Assembly (NCBI RefSeq): GCF_002407065.1
Contig: NZ_CP023564.1
Location: 2,852,001 to 2,916,000 of the forward strand
DNA length: 64,000 nucleotides
Source: Brachybacterium ginsengisoli
Lineage (GTDB): Bacteria; Actinomycetota; Actinomycetes; Actinomycetales; Dermabacteraceae
Direction of reading: 5' to 3'
Shown: piece by piece, positions 18,532 through 27,039 of the stretch
Position numbering within the stretch: position 1 is the stretch's first letter
Layout of the letters: each line of letters begins with the position of its first letter
Position numbers and translations under genes: made by a program
The notes under the pieces: model-generated
The model's input: the letters and a program-made list of their open reading frames with translations, nothing else
What the model was told of the DNA's origin: nothing
The model's database searches: none

Positions 18532-20694
18532 TCACGTGCGGTCTCCGATGGTGGCCCAGAGGAAGGTGTAGAGCAGGGCGTTCATGCGGGCGGCCTGCTC
18601 GTTGGTGGCCGCCCCGCCGTGGCCGCCCTCGATGTTCTCCCAGGAGCGCACGTCGGCCCCCAGCGACTCCATCGCGGCGGTGAACTTCCGGGCGTGCCCC
18701 GGGTGGACCCGGTCGTCGCGGGTGGAGGTCAGCACGAAGGTCGGCGGGTACTCCACGCCCTCGGCGAGCAGGTGGTACGGGCTGAAGGTGCGCACGAACT
18801 CCCAGTCCTCGGTGTCCGGGTCGCCGTACTCGGCCATCCAGGACGCCCCGGCCAGCAGGTGGCTGTAGCGCTTCATGTCCAGCAGCGGCACCTGGATGAT
18901 CACGGCGCCGAACAGCTCGGGGTGCTGGGTGACCATGTTGCCGGTGAGCAGACCGCCGTTGGAGCCGCCGCGGACGGCGAGGTGGTCGCGATCGGTGACC
19001 CCGCGCTCGAGGAGGTCCTTCGCGACCGAGGAGAAGTCCTCGTAGGCGCGGTGGCGCTGGTCCCGGAGCGCGGCCTGGTGCCAGCGGGGACCGTACTCGC
19101 CGCCGCCGCGGATGTTGGCCAGCACGTAGGTGCCCCCGCGCTCGAGCCAGGCCTTGCCGATCCCGCCGAGGTAGGACGGGGTCAGGGAGATCTCGAAGCC
19201 GCCGTAGCCGTAGAGGAGGGTGGGCCGCGGCCCCGCCTCGCCGTCCTCGCCCTCGCCGAGCCGGGAGATCTCGAAGTAGGGGATGCGGGTGCCGTCGTCG
19301 CTGATCGCGAAGTGCTGGCTGACGTCGAGGCCCTCGACGTCGAAGCGGGCGGGGGCGGACTTCACCAGCACCGGCTCCCCGGCCTCTCCGTCCTCCGCGA
19401 CCTCCGAGAGGTCGCCCAGGAGCAGGCGGGTGGGCTCGATGAAGTCGGTGACCGTCACCCAGACCTCGTCGCTCTCGTCGGCGTCCACCGCGGCGACCCC
19501 GATCGCACCGCGGAGCTCGGGGTAGAGGTCGCGCCGCACCCACCGGCCCTCCGCGTCGCGGGTGTGGACCTCGAGGCGGTGCACGACGTCCTCGAGGATC
19601 GACAGCACCACGGTGGTGCGGGTGATGGTCATGTCGGCCAGCGAGGTGGTCTCGGTGGGCTCGAAGAGCATGTGCAGCTCGGGCTCGCCGGCCTGGAAGC
19701 GCTCGAAGTCGCCGACCACCAGGGAGCCGGCCGGGTAGACGTCCTCCCCCACCTCCCAGTCGCTGCGCGGGGAGAAGATGCCGAGGTCACGGTGCGCGGT
19801 GGCCTCCAGGTCCCGGGGGACCTCCACCGTCCGCAGCTCCGGCGGCTGCTGCGTGCGGTCCACGACATGGACCGTCTGGTCGTAGAACGCATGCGCCTCG
19901 ATCACCCAGTCCCGCTCCCACCCGGGGGTCGAGTCATGGGCGGCGAAGACCGCCATGTCCGACTCGGTGACCTCGTGGACCAGCTCCGCCTCGGCGAGCG
20001 GCGTGCCGCGATGCCAGATCCTCGCCTGGCGGGCGTAGCCCGAGCTGGTCATGGTGCCCTCGCCGAAGTCGGTGGAGACCCAGACGGTGTCGGCATCGAT
20101 CCAGCTCAACGAGCCCTTGGCCTCGGGGCGCTCGAAGCCGCCCTCGGCGGCGGGCACGAACTGCCGCGTCTCGAGGTCGAACTCCCGGGTGACGTCCGCA
20201 TCGGAGCCGCCGTGGGAGAGGTCCACCAGGGCGTGGCGGTGGACCTCTCCCTCCGCGGGGCGCAGCAGGCGCGCACCGTGCCACACCCAGTCCTCCCCCT
20301 CGGCCTCGTTCAGCGCGTCGACGTCCAGCAGCACGTCCCACTCGGGCTCCTCCGTGCGGTAGGAGTCCAGGGTGGTGCGCCGCCACAGCCCGCGCTCGTG
20401 CTCGGCGTCGGTCCAGAAGTTGTAGAGCAGGTCGCCGCGCTTGGTGACGCCGGGGATGCGGTCCTTCGCATCGAGGATCTCGAGGAGCTCCGCCTGCAGG
20501 GTCCGGGCGAGCGGGGCCCCTTCCGGGTCCGCCGGATCGACGACCGCGTCGAGCTCCGACTCCGCCGCACGGTTGCGCTCGCGCACCCAGGCCAGGGCGT
20601 CCTCGCCGGTGACCTCCTCGAGCCACAGGTGGGGATCGGAGCTGCCGTCCGGGGCGGGCAGCTGCGGGGTGAGCGGGGTGGCGGCGTCGGTCAT
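18532..20694 (-). CDS. Prolyl oligopeptidase family serine peptidase (S9A)
   Basis: A 720-residue cytosolic peptidase. It starts with the family motif DPHLWLEEVTGEDALAWVRERN, followed by a beta-propeller domain (to about residue 420) and an alpha/beta hydrolase domain. The catalytic serine is S578 in VRGGSNGGLLTGN; the acid lies in TSTRDDRVHPGHARK and the histidine in EGGHGGAA. It would cut short peptides after proline. The start overlaps the end of the upstream SRPBCC-like gene by four bases, so the genes are coupled, and the serine-less hydrolase follows. Confidence 0.92.
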   Translation of the reverse strand: MTDAATPLTPQLPAPDGSSDPHLWLEEVTGEDALAWVRERNRAAESELDAVVDPADPEGAPLARTLQAELLEILDAKDRIPGVTKRGDLLYNFWTDAEHERGLWRRTTLDSYRTEEPEWDVLLDVDALNEAEGEDWVWHGARLLRPAEGEVHRHALVDLSHGGSDADVTREFDLETRQFVPAAEGGFERPEAKGSLSWIDADTVWVSTDFGEGTMTSSGYARQARIWHRGTPLAEAELVHEVTESDMAVFAAHDSTPGWERDWVIEAHAFYDQTVHVVDRTQQPPELRTVEVPRDLEATAHRDLGIFSPRSDWEVGEDVYPAGSLVVGDFERFQAGEPELHMLFEPTETTSLADMTITRTTVVLSILEDVVHRLEVHTRDAEGRWVRRDLYPELRGAIGVAAVDADESDEVWVTVTDFIEPTRLLLGDLSEVAEDGEAGEPVLVKSAPARFDVEGLDVSQHFAISDDGTRIPYFEISRLGEGEDGEAGPRPTLLYGYGGFEISLTPSYLGGIGKAWLERGGTYVLANIRGGGEYGPRWHQAALRDQRHRAYEDFSSVAKDLLERGVTDRDHLAVRGGSNGGLLTGNMVTQHPELFGAVIIQVPLLDMKRYSHLLAGASWMAEYGDPDTEDWEFVRTFSPYHLLAEGVEYPPTFVLTSTRDDRVHPGHARKFTAAMESLGADVRSWENIEGGHGGAATNEQAARMNALLYTFLWATIGDRT

Positions 20695-21263
20695 CGGGTC
20701 TCCTGGTCGCTGGCGGCGGATGCGGTGAAATCTGTCAGGGTGCGCTTCCAGGCGGTCTTCCAGACCTCCCGGCCCTCGGCGGTCTCGATGCCCTTGTGAT
20801 CGATCCCGAGGGTGCTGCGTCCCTCGTCCTTGGCGGTGATGTTCACGGAGAGCCGGGTCCCGTCCTGGACCGCCGCGCGCCAGTAGCGCCAGGCGGTGGT
20901 GTCGGTCAGGCGCGGCTCCTCGAGGCCGAGCTCCTCACGGCGCTCCGGCGTCATGAAGGCGTCCCAGCTCTCGCGCACGGCGTCGGGATCACCGGGCACG
21001 GTGCGGGAGGCGGAGGCGGAGAAGTCCCCCTCGCAGCTCTGCCCCACGACGCGACGACCGATGACCTGCTCGTAGGCCACGGTCACGCCCTGCGCCCACC
21101 AGCCGGAGACCTCCCACCGCTCTCCCAGCAGGCGGGCGATCGCCGTGTGGTCGAGCTCGCGGGCACCGGCCTCGTCCAGCCGACGGGTCCACTCCTCGAG
21201 GGGCACGGAGGTGCCCGCCTCGATCCGCGCGGCGTGGCGGTGCTCCTGCGGAGGGATGCTCAT
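20691..21263 (-). CDS. SRPBCC-like protein with N-terminal DUF4287-like segment
   Basis: A 190-residue soluble protein. The N-terminal third holds a helical WTRRLDEAGARELDHTAIARLL segment (given only as landmarks), then GWWAQGVTVAYEQ and GRRVVGQ, a signature I associate with DUF4287/SRPBCC proteins. The rest has the shape of an AHSA1/SRPBCC ligand-binding domain (WRAAVQDGTRLSVNI, KGIETAEGREVWKTAWKRTL). The function is unknown. The start has TAGGGT 6 bases upstream and no ribosome site. It leads the operon with prolyl oligopeptidase (4-base overlap). Confidence 0.7.
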   Translation of the reverse strand: MSIPPQEHRHAARIEAGTSVPLEEWTRRLDEAGARELDHTAIARLLGERWEVSGWWAQGVTVAYEQVIGRRVVGQSCEGDFSASASRTVPGDPDAVRESWDAFMTPERREELGLEEPRLTDTTAWRYWRAAVQDGTRLSVNITAKDEGRSTLGIDHKGIETAEGREVWKTAWKRTLTDFTASAASDQETR

Positions 21264-21269
21264 GGCCCC

Positions 21270-21275
21270 ACCCTA
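21270..21275 (-). promoter_or_regulatory. -10 hexamer TAGGGT, probable leaderless promoter
   Basis: TAGGGT on the minus strand ends 6 bases before the ATG at 21263; no Shine-Dalgarno sequence is present. It would drive the SRPBCC-like/prolyl oligopeptidase/hydrolase operon. Confidence 0.6.
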
Positions 21276-21348
21276 CGGTGGCGGCGAGGCGCGGATCACC
21301 CTCGCGCCCACGTCGCCCCACCCCGCCCCGCCGTGGAAGACTCGGAGC

Positions 21349-22563
21349 ATGAGACGTCGTCACCTGCTGGCCCTGGCCCCGGTCGCGGCGCTCGCCGCCT
21401 GCACGGCCGATGATCCGAGCACGGGGACTCCCGACGGCGGCTCGAGCGACGGCGGCAGCGACGGCGGGAGCTCCGGCCCCTCCGCGGAGCCGACGAGCGA
21501 GGACCCCACGACGGAGCCCACCCCCGACCCGCCCACCGCCGCGGAGCTGCTGCTCGAGGACCTCACCCCGCGCGAGCTCGCCGGCCAGCTGGTGCTGGTC
21601 GGGATCCCGGCGGGCGGCGAGATCCCCGAGGAGGTGCTCGGCGACCACCATGCCGGCGGGATCTTCCTGCTGCAGGTCTGGGAGAGCGCCGAGGCGGTCG
21701 AGTCCACCGTCGCCACCGCCCGCGAGCGCTCCCGCGCCGATCTCCCGCCGCTGATCGCGGTCGACCAGGAGGGCGGCCAGGTGCGGATGCTCCGCGGGGA
21801 CGCCGCCCGACGCACCCCGTCGGCCGAGACGCTCGGCGCCGAGGGCCCCGACGCGGTGACCGAGGCCTACACCAGCATCGGCGAGGACCTCGCCGCCCGC
21901 GGCATCCAGGTGGCCCTCGCCCCGGTGGCCGATGTGGTCGACCCCGATCTCGGCGACGCCAACGGCCCCGTCGGCGCCCTGGGCCGCGGCTTCGGCACCG
22001 AGCCGGAGGCCGTGGGCGAGTGCGTCGCCGCGGCCACGGAGGCGCTCGCCGCGCAGGGGGTCGGGGCGAGCCTGAAGCACTTCCCGGGCCTCGGTCGGGT
22101 CGAGGAGAACACGGACTTCTCCGCCGAGGGCATCGAGGACCCGGTCACCGGATCCGGCGACCCGTTCCTGGAGTCCTTCCGGGCGGGGATCGAGGCGGGC
22201 GCGGGCATGGTCATGATGTCCTCGGCGATCTACCCTCGCCTCGAGCCCGAGGTGCCCGCGATGTTCTCCTCCGCCGCGATCGAGGACCTGCTGCGCGGCG
22301 AGCTGGGCTTCACCGGGCTGGTGATCACCGATGACATCGGCGCCGCGAAGGCCGTCGCCGCGGTGCCCGTGCCCGATCGCGCCACCCGGCTGCTCGCCGC
22401 CGGCGGCGACGTGGTCCTCACCGCCGACGCCTCGCTCACCGGCGAACTGGTCGACGCGATCGAGGCCTGGGCCGAGGAGAGCGAGGAGCAGGCGCGGAGG
22501 GTGGAGGAGTCCGCCGGACGCATGCTCGCGCTCAAGGAGCAGCTGGGGCTGCTCGAGGGGTGA
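21349..22563 (+). CDS. Lipoprotein glycoside hydrolase family 3, NagZ-like
   Basis: A 404-residue GH3 enzyme. The lipobox LAAC near residue 20 follows a signal peptide, and a Ser/Gly/Pro/Thr spacer of about 45 residues precedes the TIM-barrel. GH3 beta-N-acetylhexosaminidase motifs are visible: VDQEGGQVRML, ALAPVADVV, SLKHFPGLGRVEENTD and the nucleophile aspartate in ITDDIGA. The KHFPG signature with a short single-domain barrel fits the NagZ type, which removes N-acetylglucosamine from muropeptides or glycans, here at the outer face of the membrane. It is divergent from the SRPBCC-like gene. No convincing ribosome site is seen before ATG 21349. Confidence 0.88.
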   Translation: MRRRHLLALAPVAALAACTADDPSTGTPDGGSSDGGSDGGSSGPSAEPTSEDPTTEPTPDPPTAAELLLEDLTPRELAGQLVLVGIPAGGEIPEEVLGDHHAGGIFLLQVWESAEAVESTVATARERSRADLPPLIAVDQEGGQVRMLRGDAARRTPSAETLGAEGPDAVTEAYTSIGEDLAARGIQVALAPVADVVDPDLGDANGPVGALGRGFGTEPEAVGECVAAATEALAAQGVGASLKHFPGLGRVEENTDFSAEGIEDPVTGSGDPFLESFRAGIEAGAGMVMMSSAIYPRLEPEVPAMFSSAAIEDLLRGELGFTGLVITDDIGAAKAVAAVPVPDRATRLLAAGGDVVLTADASLTGELVDAIEAWAEESEEQARRVEESAGRMLALKEQLGLLEG

Positions 22564-22590
22564 CGACCCCGACCCTGCCGCCCGAGGAGC

Positions 22591-23463
22591 TCAGGTGTCC
22601 AGGGTGATCAGGTGGTTCAGCGGACCGTGACCGCCGTCCGTCCGCGAGAGCGCCCAGTCCTGGGCGTTCTCGGTGGCGCTCGCGACGAACTCGCGGGCCG
22701 AGGCGACGATGGTGACCATGTCGTCGTCGGTCCCGGCCTCGCCGATCTCCCCCAGCTCCCCCGCCCGATCGAAGCCGGCGATGCGGGCCAGCTGCGCCGC
22801 GATCGCGGCGGAGAGCGTGGTGCCCGCGCCGCGGACCCGTCGGCCCGCCACCCGGCGACCGCGCAGCAGGTCCGTGCCACCCTCGTGGACCAGCACGTCC
22901 ACGACGTCCTCGCCCTCGAGGCCGCCGCCGGTGATCAGCACCGAGCCCGGCCCCCGTGCCTGCAGGGCCAGGGCCTGGTCCCGCATCTCCTCGATCGAGG
23001 TGGCCAGCGGGCGTCCCAGCAGCTGCGCCGCCTCCGCCATCGTCGGGGTGAGCACGTCCACGAGCGGCAGCAGCGCCGTGCCGAGCGCGGCCGCCCCCTC
23101 GGCAGAGATCAGCGGGGTGCCGTGGGCGCTGACCATGACCGGGTCCAGGACGATCCGCCCCAGCCGGTCGCGATGGGCCCGCACCGCACCGGCGACCGCC
23201 TCGACCACGGCCGCGCTGCCGAGCGCACCGATCTTGGTGACGTCCAGTCGGAGATCCTCCGCGACGGCATCGATCTGCCCGCGCACGACCTCCGCGGGCA
23301 GCGGATGGGTGCCGTGGACCTTCTGGGCGGTGACGGTGGTGACCATGGTGACGGCGCTGGCGCCATAGGCACCCAGCGCCGTGAACGTCTTCAGATCCGC
23401 CTGGACGCCACCGGCCCCGTCGGACTCCGAGGCGGCGATCGTCAGGACGAGGGGCGGGCGCAT
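22591..23463 (-). CDS. thiD: Hydroxymethylpyrimidine/phosphomethylpyrimidine kinase
   Basis: A 290-residue ribokinase-fold enzyme that phosphorylates HMP and HMP-P in thiamine synthesis. The N terminus VLTIAASESDGAGGVQADLKTF is given by its landmarks SDGAGG and ADLKTF; later come TVTAQ, KIGALGSA, VLDPVMVSAHG, LTPTMAEAAQLLG and VLITGGG. The usual GSDSGGGAG anion motif is SESDGAGG. In the C-terminal part the usual GTGCT motif reads GAGTTLSAAIAA, so the catalytic cysteine position is Thr. GGAG lies 6 bases before ATG 23463. I see no TPP riboswitch in the 214-bp upstream gap. Confidence 0.88.
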   Translation of the reverse strand: MRPPLVLTIAASESDGAGGVQADLKTFTALGAYGASAVTMVTTVTAQKVHGTHPLPAEVVRGQIDAVAEDLRLDVTKIGALGSAAVVEAVAGAVRAHRDRLGRIVLDPVMVSAHGTPLISAEGAAALGTALLPLVDVLTPTMAEAAQLLGRPLATSIEEMRDQALALQARGPGSVLITGGGLEGEDVVDVLVHEGGTDLLRGRRVAGRRVRGAGTTLSAAIAAQLARIAGFDRAGELGEIGEAGTDDDMVTIVASAREFVASATENAQDWALSRTDGGHGPLNHLITLDT

Positions 23464-23578
23464 GCAGTCTCCATTTCTCGGGCGGGTCGCGGCGCCGAGC
23501 CGGCTCCGTCTGCGGAGGGTACCAAGGGGGTCTGGCCGATTCCGGTGGTCGCAGCGCATCCCTTCCCCTCGTCCGCAC

Positions 23579-23584
23579 TATCCT
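23579..23584 (+). promoter_or_regulatory. -10 hexamer TATCCT
   Basis: TATCCT fits the TANNNT -10 pattern and would start a leader of about 85 bases for the membrane-anchored protein gene whose ATG is at 23678. No good -35 is seen. Confidence 0.4.
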
Positions 23585-23677
23585 GACCCTCGATGTACGG
23601 GCCGGGCATGCGAGAATCTCCCGGGGCGCAGGCACGGGTGGTGCCGGAGCACGACGCTCCGGGTCGGGGAGGTGAGG

Positions 23678-24604
23678 ATGAGTCAGGACGCAGGCAGCGG
23701 GCAGCAGCCGGGAGGCGACGGCCTGCCCGATTTCTCCACCTCCGCCACGCCGTCCCAGGCGGGACTCGACGCTGGCCACGGCCCGTCCACCCTCGGCGCG
23801 CCGAGCGAGCGCGCCCTGCGCCGCTCCCGCACCACCATGCTGTCCGTCATCGGCGGCACGGTCGTGCTGCTGGCCGTCCTCGCCCTGGTGCTCTCCCAGA
23901 CCGTCTTCCGCTCCGTCCTGGACGATCCGGACGAGACCGCCTACCCGACCGCCGGGCGCTCGGCGGAGGGGCAGTCCGAGTACGTGCCCGATCCGGAGGA
24001 CCCGGACATCGCCCCTCCCCCGCCGATCTTCACCCAGTCACCGACGACCGACTGCACCATCCCCGAGTACACGCAGCCGGGGCCGACGACCGCCCCCGGC
24101 ACCGTTCGCGGCGGCGGCCTGCAGTACACCTCCCCGGACAGCTGGGGCAGCGGATGGGCCTCCGACTCCCTGCCGTACATGACGGAGATCGGGGCCGACG
24201 CCCGCCTGGTCGAGGGCAACTGGTACAGCGTGGTGAACCTGGGCAGGGTCTCCTTCCCGGAGGACGAGGGCGGTTACCCCGGGCTCGAGAAGTCCGCCGT
24301 CGCGATCTTCCAGTGCTACGCCACCACGGCCGGCGTCGTCTCCTTCTTCGGGGAGGCTCCGGAGGTGACCGACTACCGCTCCGAGGCGACCACCGTGGAC
24401 GGCACGGCAGCCTGGATCGTGCAGGCCACCTATCACTTCGAGGACCCCGATGTGCTGGAGTCCTCGAGCGCCTCGATCGTCACCTCGATCGTCGTGGACA
24501 CCCCGGAGGGCCCCAGCGCGCTCGCGAGCGATGTCGCCGCCGATCAGCCCGAGCATGCCCAGGATCTCGAAGACATCATCGCCAGCCTCGACGTCGTCGA
24601 GTGA
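23678..24604 (+). CDS. Membrane-anchored extracellular protein, paralogue A
   Basis: A 308-residue protein of unknown function. The first 50 residues are polar and disordered-looking, then one membrane helix (MLSVIGGTVVLLAVLALVLSQTVF). A Pro/Asp-rich linker leads to an extracellular domain of about 190 residues that begins RGGGLQY and contains GNWYS, YPGLE, FQCYATT and VVDTPEGPSALAS. The next gene encodes a diverged copy with the same landmarks. Two cysteines, one before RGGGLQY and one mid-domain, may form a disulfide. The ATG at 23678 has GGGGAGG 5 bases upstream. Confidence 0.75.
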   Translation: MSQDAGSGQQPGGDGLPDFSTSATPSQAGLDAGHGPSTLGAPSERALRRSRTTMLSVIGGTVVLLAVLALVLSQTVFRSVLDDPDETAYPTAGRSAEGQSEYVPDPEDPDIAPPPPIFTQSPTTDCTIPEYTQPGPTTAPGTVRGGGLQYTSPDSWGSGWASDSLPYMTEIGADARLVEGNWYSVVNLGRVSFPEDEGGYPGLEKSAVAIFQCYATTAGVVSFFGEAPEVTDYRSEATTVDGTAAWIVQATYHFEDPDVLESSSASIVTSIVVDTPEGPSALASDVAADQPEHAQDLEDIIASLDVVE

Positions 24605-24636
24605 GCGCCGGACGAGACCCCGCCGAAGGAGCCCCC

Positions 24637-25425
24637 GTGCACACCGGACCGCAGTTCCCCACCTCCCCCCAGCAGGCGCCCGGCCCCGGCGGCCGCGGAT
24701 CCACCCTGCTCATCGGAGGGATCGCCTTCGCCGTCGTGTTCCTGCTGGTGGTCGGCGTGACCGTGGGGTACCTGGTGTTCCGGCCCACCGGCGACCCGAT
24801 CGCCGACCCTCCCACCTCCGCGAGCACCGAGTCCGGGGCCTCCGACGGGTCGGCCTCCGCGACACCCACCGAGGTCGAGGAGGAGCGCTGCTGGATCCCG
24901 GAGGCGGAGCGGGAGTCCCAGAACCCCTCGGGCAAGCTGCGCGGCGGCGGGTTGCAGTACATCCCGCCGTCGAGCTTCAAGGAGCGCGGCGCACCGTACT
25001 GGATCGCCTATGCGAACGATCTCCAGGGGGCGCAGGCCCTGGTCGAGGCGACGTGGTACTCCACCTCCTTCGTGGGCAAGATCGAGTGGCAGCCGGGCAT
25101 CGAGTACCCCGGGGCGGAGGTTGCCTCCCAGAAGATCGTGGACTGCTTCTTCTACAAGGCGAACTGGGGAGACACCACGGGCAGGACCCTGGATGACAAG
25201 GTCACCGTCCCGGTGACGATCGCCGGGATGTCGGGCTATCGGACCACCGCCACCGTCAACTTCGCCACCGACCCCCTCGAGAAGACCGACGCCACCGCCC
25301 TGGACATCGTCGTGCTGGACACACCCGAGGGCCCGAGCCTCTTCGGCACCGAGACGGCCGTGGGCGTCACGGAGCACGAGAAGGCGGCCGAGGAGGCCTA
25401 CGAGTCCCTCACCGGGATCGGCTGA
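24637..25425 (+). CDS. Membrane-anchored extracellular protein, paralogue B
   Basis: A 262-residue protein with a short N-terminal tail, one membrane helix (GGIAFAVVFLLVVGVTVGYLVF), a Ser/Thr-rich linker and an extracellular domain that matches the preceding gene: a cysteine before RGGGLQY, then ATWYS, YPGAE, a mid-domain cysteine in DCFFYKANW, and VLDTPEGPSLFG. I do not recognise the family. GTG 24637 has AAGGAG 5 bases upstream, and the gene follows its paralogue by 32 bp, so they are probably one transcript. A heteromeric or functionally divergent pair is likely. Confidence 0.75.
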   Translation: MHTGPQFPTSPQQAPGPGGRGSTLLIGGIAFAVVFLLVVGVTVGYLVFRPTGDPIADPPTSASTESGASDGSASATPTEVEEERCWIPEAERESQNPSGKLRGGGLQYIPPSSFKERGAPYWIAYANDLQGAQALVEATWYSTSFVGKIEWQPGIEYPGAEVASQKIVDCFFYKANWGDTTGRTLDDKVTVPVTIAGMSGYRTTATVNFATDPLEKTDATALDIVVLDTPEGPSLFGTETAVGVTEHEKAAEEAYESLTGIG

Positions 25426-25432
25426 GCGGCTC

Positions 25433-25470
25433 CGCAGCCCTCAGACGACGGCGCAGCCCTCAGACGACGG
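25433..25470. repeat. Perfect 19-bp tandem duplication across the cls stop codon
   Basis: CGCAGCCCTCAGACGACGG occurs twice in direct succession (25433-25451 and 25452-25470). The second copy holds the stop codon and last codons of the cardiolipin synthase-like gene on minus; the first lies just beyond it and repeats the same Val-Val-stop coding string. Confidence 0.85.
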
Positions 25471-26947
25471 CGGAGGCCAGCCGGCAGAGGTTGTCGATGA
25501 TCTGCATCCCGCGGGGCCGCTGCCGCCACTCCTCGAGGGTGAGCTCGCGGCTGCGGGAGCGATAGGTCGCCTCCACCTCGCGGATCTTCTCCATCGCATC
25601 GGTGCCCCCGATCATCAGCGAGCACTCCATCTGCAGCACGAACGAGCGGATGTCCATGTTCGAGGATCCGATGACGCTCACCGAGTCGTCGATGCTCACG
25701 TGCTTGGCATGGAGGATGGTCGGAGCCCGGTAGAGCCAGATCTTCACCCCCGCCTCCAGCAGCACGGAGTAGTAGGAGCGCTGGGCGTGGAAGACCAGGA
25801 ACTGGTCCCCGATCTCGGAGACGAACAGCTCCACCGCCACTCCGCGCCGGGCGGCGGTGACCAGCGCCTCGAGCATCGACTCATCCGGCACGAAGTACGG
25901 CGAGACCGCGACGATGCGCTCGGTGGCCGAGTAGAAGAGCTGGTTGAACAGCGCCAGGTTGTTCTCCGCGACGAAGCCCGGGCCGCTGGGCACCAGCTGG
26001 CACTCGTAGGTGCCCGAGGTGTCCGGGGAGTGCCGCACCACGGTCTCCTCGGGGAGTGTCTGGTCGGACTCGTAGTACCAGTCGGTGGCGAACAGCAGGT
26101 TCAGCTCCGAGACGATCGGGCCGCGGAAGCGCGCCATCGTCTCCTGCCAGTGCAGACCGCGCCGGATGTTCGAGGGCTTGTCGTAGTGGGCGGCGATCAT
26201 GTTCTGGCTGCCCATCCAGCCCACCTCGCCGTCGACGATCACCATCTTGCGGTGGTTGCGCAGGTCGGGTCGCTGGAAGGCGCCGTCGCGGATCGGCTGG
26301 ATCGGGTTCATCGGGAAGTGTTCGATGCCGTGGTCGTCGAGCCGGCGCCGCATCGCCCGGTACTGCGCGCCGTGGCTGAGCGCGCCCCAGTGGTCGTAGA
26401 GGACGCGCACGGCGATGCCGGCGTCGGCCCGGTCGCAGAGGGCGGCGAAGAACTCCTCGGTGACCTCGTCGAGGCCCATGATGTAGAAGAGCACGTGCAC
26501 GCTCTCCTGCGCGGCGCGCACGTCGGCGGCCATCGCCGAGATCGAGGTGTCGTAGTCGATCTCGAGATCCGCGGAGTTGTTGCCGGTCAGCGGGAAAGCG
26601 CCGAGCTCACGATTGAGCCGCACCGCGGACTGCAGCCAGCTGGGGGCGTCCTCGTCGAGCTCGCTGTCGGGGATGTCGTGGGCCCGCACGCGCATCAGGC
26701 GGTTGATGGCCTGCTGCTTCTCCCGGCGGCGGCGCGGGAGCTGGGCCTTGCCGAGCATCAGATACAGCGGGAACCCGACCAGCGGGAGAACCATGATCGC
26801 GAGCAGCCAGGCGATCGCGGACCCGGGCCGACGGTTGCGCGGCACCACCACGAGGCTCACCAGACGCAGCAGGACGTCGAGCGTCCAGTACACGTAGGGC
26901 AGCACGACCAGCCCCTCGTGCGTCACCCACTGCCACACCTCGGCCAT
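25460..26947 (-). CDS. cls: Cardiolipin synthase-like phospholipase D protein
   Basis: A 495-residue membrane phosphatidyltransferase. Two N-terminal hydrophobic segments (VVLPYVYWTLDVLLRLVSLVV and AIAWLLAIMVLPLVGFPLYLML, described by landmarks) are followed by two PLD domains. The HKD motifs are NHRKMVIVDGEVGWMGSQN and LHAKHVSIDDSVSVIGSSN. It would condense phosphatidylglycerol (or CDP-diacylglycerol) into cardiolipin at the inner membrane. The start at ATG 26947 is where the membrane segments begin; about 49 further in-frame codons upstream overlap a hairpin and are not conserved in look. Confidence 0.9.
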   Translation of the reverse strand: MAEVWQWVTHEGLVVLPYVYWTLDVLLRLVSLVVVPRNRRPGSAIAWLLAIMVLPLVGFPLYLMLGKAQLPRRRREKQQAINRLMRVRAHDIPDSELDEDAPSWLQSAVRLNRELGAFPLTGNNSADLEIDYDTSISAMAADVRAAQESVHVLFYIMGLDEVTEEFFAALCDRADAGIAVRVLYDHWGALSHGAQYRAMRRRLDDHGIEHFPMNPIQPIRDGAFQRPDLRNHRKMVIVDGEVGWMGSQNMIAAHYDKPSNIRRGLHWQETMARFRGPIVSELNLLFATDWYYESDQTLPEETVVRHSPDTSGTYECQLVPSGPGFVAENNLALFNQLFYSATERIVAVSPYFVPDESMLEALVTAARRGVAVELFVSEIGDQFLVFHAQRSYYSVLLEAGVKIWLYRAPTILHAKHVSIDDSVSVIGSSNMDIRSFVLQMECSLMIGGTDAMEKIREVEATYRSRSRELTLEEWRQRPRGMQIIDNLCRLASAVV

Positions 26948-26976
26948 CGACGGTCCTCTCACAGGGGGAAAGCAGA

Positions 26977-27004
26977 ACGGCGGGCCCCGGAAGGGGCCCG
27001 CCGT
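26977..27004 (-). terminator. Terminator hairpin downstream of the Bax-inhibitor-like gene
   Basis: A perfect 12-bp stem (ACGGCGGGCCCC with its complement) closes a GGAA loop, read as TTCC on minus. On the minus strand it is followed by a pyrimidine-rich TTCTGCTTTCCCC. It lies between the end of the Bax-inhibitor-like gene and the start of cls. Confidence 0.75.
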
Positions 27005-27039
27005 CGAGCATACGGTCGCCGGCTGTGCCGGCGTCGGGA

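Noticed and set aside
23464-23677. TPP riboswitch before thiD
   Set aside because: No conserved TPP-box sequences or fold could be seen in this gap.
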